Positions 5,801 to 6,866 of a stretch of DNA of 6,866 nt are shown here, one piece after another (within the stretch, counting starts at the first letter, position 1; every line of letters starts with the position of its first letter). A program made the translations under genes and the position numbers. The DNA is taken from positions 1-6,866 of the forward strand of contig JAGVZX010000065.1 in the NCBI GenBank assembly GCA_018302185.1, read 5' to 3'. The DNA is from Candidatus Woesearchaeota archaeon. GTDB lineage: Archaea > Nanobdellota > Nanobdellia > Woesearchaeales > UBA10200. The notes under the pieces were generated by a model that was given only the letters and a program-made list of their open reading frames with translations, was not told the origin of the DNA and did not search any database.

Positions 5801-6866
5801 TCAGATGCAGCTGCTGGCTATGATATCAAGGCAACAGCATTTGATGCAGCAAGAAACAATGGAACTTACGTGATACATCTTGTGATAGATAGAGATATAC
5901 CATATGCAAAGGATATTACAGTAACATATCCTTCAGGCCAGAGCTATGTAAGAAATGGCCAGTATGTATCGCTTGGGATTAACACCAGCGATTCAGAAAG
6001 TGTAGGTTCAGGCATGAATACAACGTTCGTTGATCTCACTCTATTGAATGCTACTGGAAACAAGTCTATGATATTTGCTTTAGGCAGCAAGAGCGCTGCA
6101 CAATGGTCATGGTGGAACATTTCTGTCAACGTAAGCGCATCTACAGGAGAAAAATCCTTGCCTGTCTATGCCCATGATAATGCTTCCGGACAAAATAACA
6201 TAAGGGGAGCAGACAGATTTTATATCACAGTGGATAATGATGCGCCTACTTATAGTGGAATCTCTGACACTACACCAGTTTACAATAATAGCCAGATAAC
6301 CTTCAGCATAAATTCTTTTGACAATTATGCGTTGCGCGGATACATCTTTTCTTCAAACCTCTCAGGAACTTGGACAAATGACTCGGAAGCTTCAATCTCA
6401 GGAACAGCATACCCAATTACCTTATCAAAGACAGTAACAACAGGAAATTACAGCTACAGGTTTTATCTGATAGATAATGCTGGAAACGTAAATGCTACAA
6501 TATTGACTGCATTTACCGTTGACGGAAACAGGCCTGACTTCAGCATGACAATAATAAACCTGACTGATGAGATAATCTTATCATCAAGCAATGTTAACTT
6601 TACATTCTATTATGCAAATGGGCTTGCATTGAACTGTTCACTGCTCCTTGGCAACGGCACAAATTCGACATTAAATAATCCTGCCAATAATACAGTGCAG
6701 ACATTTAACCTGACAGCAGGTGAAGGGATCTATTCATGGGCAATTGAATGCTATGATAATGATACATCATTGTATTGGCAGACTGCAGCAAGAAGCTTTA
6801 CGATAGATACTGCATATCCTTCGATTAATTTAGTGTACCCAATTAATGCAACCTATTACAATACAT
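2822..6866 (+). CDS. Giant modular secreted surface protein (F5/8C-like, LamG, Ig-like, NosD-type beta-helix), 3' end outside the window
   Basis: The frame is open for 1348 codons and runs off the window. Residues 1-31 form a Sec signal: KIRK, a hydrophobic core at 9-26, and a likely cut after V-Q-A31. Modules in order: 35-190 F5/8C-like fold (KWATGNDATQRDP, then WNIYGSND); 200-250 linker ending in WNGTNYTLFNDS; 251-460 LamG/concanavalin-like fold (LYVDG; VDDVQIWDRTLSADEIYVLY); 517-613 Ig-like with Cys 541/594; 626-922 NosD-type right-handed beta-helix with six G-I turns at 714, 738, 758, 784, 806 and 829, closing with GGNFW and a D-rich NDYLPL end; 925-1330 four Ig-like modules, a fifth beginning at about 1333. 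About 80 N-x-S/T sequons suggest heavy N-glycosylation. Both LamG and F5/8C folds often bind sugars and the beta-helix resembles carbohydrate-binding or lyase scaffolds, so adhesion to a host or polysaccharide is plausible, but no catalytic site is identified. A C-terminal anchor would lie beyond the window. It probably shares the transcript of the small RHH gene. Confidence 0.95.
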   Translation, partial: MKIRKTDSIQIALITVIIFAFIATAVSEVQAGSVSYRYVKWEITKKNGSESCNAKSCIQVSEFVLLLDNQNVSWPLGTNTSNPGGSNPAGEEHNRSIDTNLNTKWLDSNFNSTSTTAIYGKSNLTIDTGSGNTFTFNGYKWATGNDATQRDPISWNIYGSNDNLTYTLLDNRSDETITSLRTNWTSNYSLNAVDIANPAIDFSTLTPANSTAVSKTYVETNYSIITANLTEVIYNWNGTNYTLFNDSLVIMMNFDNRSALGENSTLAVDITRFSNNATIYGGAPMNSTSRYGNALQLDGSNDYALTTNFTNPTTAITVAVWAKSANANWNDNGWLASKRDGFVMHPELNTKYVYWLLHNGTHENGNSSWNTFGYAPSDITIWHHYVGTYDGSTSNIKLYVDGILRVSGNNAMGNIKADTGPMYVGKDDYTNRYGKGAVDDVQIWDRTLSADEIYVLYVSSLTKINNSDWSLYVNQSKNATHGLDDEAYTYYAVAKNGKGFANTTSVNYVTVNVNAPNVTLNLPTANYANDSAAFVNVSFNCSVTDSSGLANISLYITNSTNSSFALNQTTSISGTSNSTRWFLNLSAGNYTWNCLSYDSAGQKAFASSNRSIKLNFTSSSSTNNSCVNLSDSSTYSGKVSFSNSRYYVSQNITLCRGTYNTTGILLQYNANNVTIDCNSSVLLGNNRSSTIGVYIGEYDYPTVKNCIIKHFGSGIYGSTGSNNGLVVDNTIFVASVYGIYLRGGVGYNISFNNVTRAGIQIDSSSNNNLIANNIIYGKSASNYGIGVPDATANNITANNLSGDISGIYLFKSSNNRFYDNRIEGTSSTGINIAGYVQKNYFYNNLLNNSVNVKHLTGSELRNYFNTSNSSGTNIWGGSAIGGNFWANPTGTGHSETCQDANSDSFCDAKLWVGADSNDYLPLAKSDSIAPTVTITTPGNNSFVNGNITLAAAASDGYGVTNVTFEYKNSTINYTLLCYDTASPYTCTWQTALFSDAAAGYDIKATAFDAARNNGTYVIHLVIDRDIPYAKDITVTYPSGQSYVRNGQYVSLGINTSDSESVGSGMNTTFVDLTLLNATGNKSMIFALGSKSAAQWSWWNISVNVSASTGEKSLPVYAHDNASGQNNIRGADRFYITVDNDAPTYSGISDTTPVYNNSQITFSINSFDNYALRGYIFSSNLSGTWTNDSEASISGTAYPITLSKTVTTGNYSYRFYLIDNAGNVNATILTAFTVDGNRPDFSMTIINLTDEIILSSSNVNFTFYYANGLALNCSLLLGNGTNSTLNNPANNTVQTFNLTAGEGIYSWAIECYDNDTSLYWQTAARSFTIDTAYPSINLVYPINATYYNT

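Noticed and set aside
5944..6129. Reverse-strand 61-aa frame in the surface gene
   Set aside because: Antisense shadow of an uninterrupted Ig-like coding region, with no independent signals.

Overview
The window looks like a piece of a low-GC archaeal genome, most likely a DPANN-type lineage (Woesearchaeota, Pacearchaeota or relatives). This rests on archaeal TATA boxes (TTTATATA) at 26-27 bp from a start codon, a TFIIB-type zinc ribbon, a tiny ribbon-helix-helix protein of archaeal character, a GatB with archaeal features, and a giant Asn/Ser/Thr-rich exported protein built from F5/8C-like, LamG, beta-helix and Ig-like modules. The lineage is an inference from gene style; no marker gene here settles it.

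Layout, all genes on the + strand: (1) 1-144, a 47-codon TFIIB-like zinc-ribbon reading frame broken by an in-frame TAG at 40-42. (2) 232-924, an unrecognised integral membrane protein of 230 aa with a Ser/Gly-rich acidic tail. (3) 925-1122, an A-rich, G-poor, non-coding leader. (4) 1123-2562, gatB, the B subunit of the tRNA-dependent amidotransferase; gatA and gatC are not in view. (5) 2640-2798, a 52-aa ribbon-helix-helix-like protein, too short for usual ORF cut-offs, apparently translated from a leaderless transcript. (6) 2822 to the window end, the first 1348 codons of a very large secreted surface protein starting at GTG with its own Shine-Dalgarno site; the gene runs off the window.

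The first four genes or gene remnants show no obvious functional link. The last two look like a transcription unit: a TATA box sits at leaderless distance from the small regulator-like gene, only 23 nt separate its stop codon from the surface-protein start, and no TATA box is evident in that gap. A 9-10 bp direct repeat spaced exactly 20 bp covers the TATA box and the start codon, so autoregulation of this unit by the small protein is a testable idea. I see no tRNA, rRNA, CRISPR array, insertion sequence or clear stem-loop terminator. The most noteworthy content is the modular surface protein, with a regular D-x-x-x-P hinge between Ig-like modules and roughly 80 N-glycosylation sequons, and the interrupted zinc ribbon, which can be restored by two compensating one-base changes.
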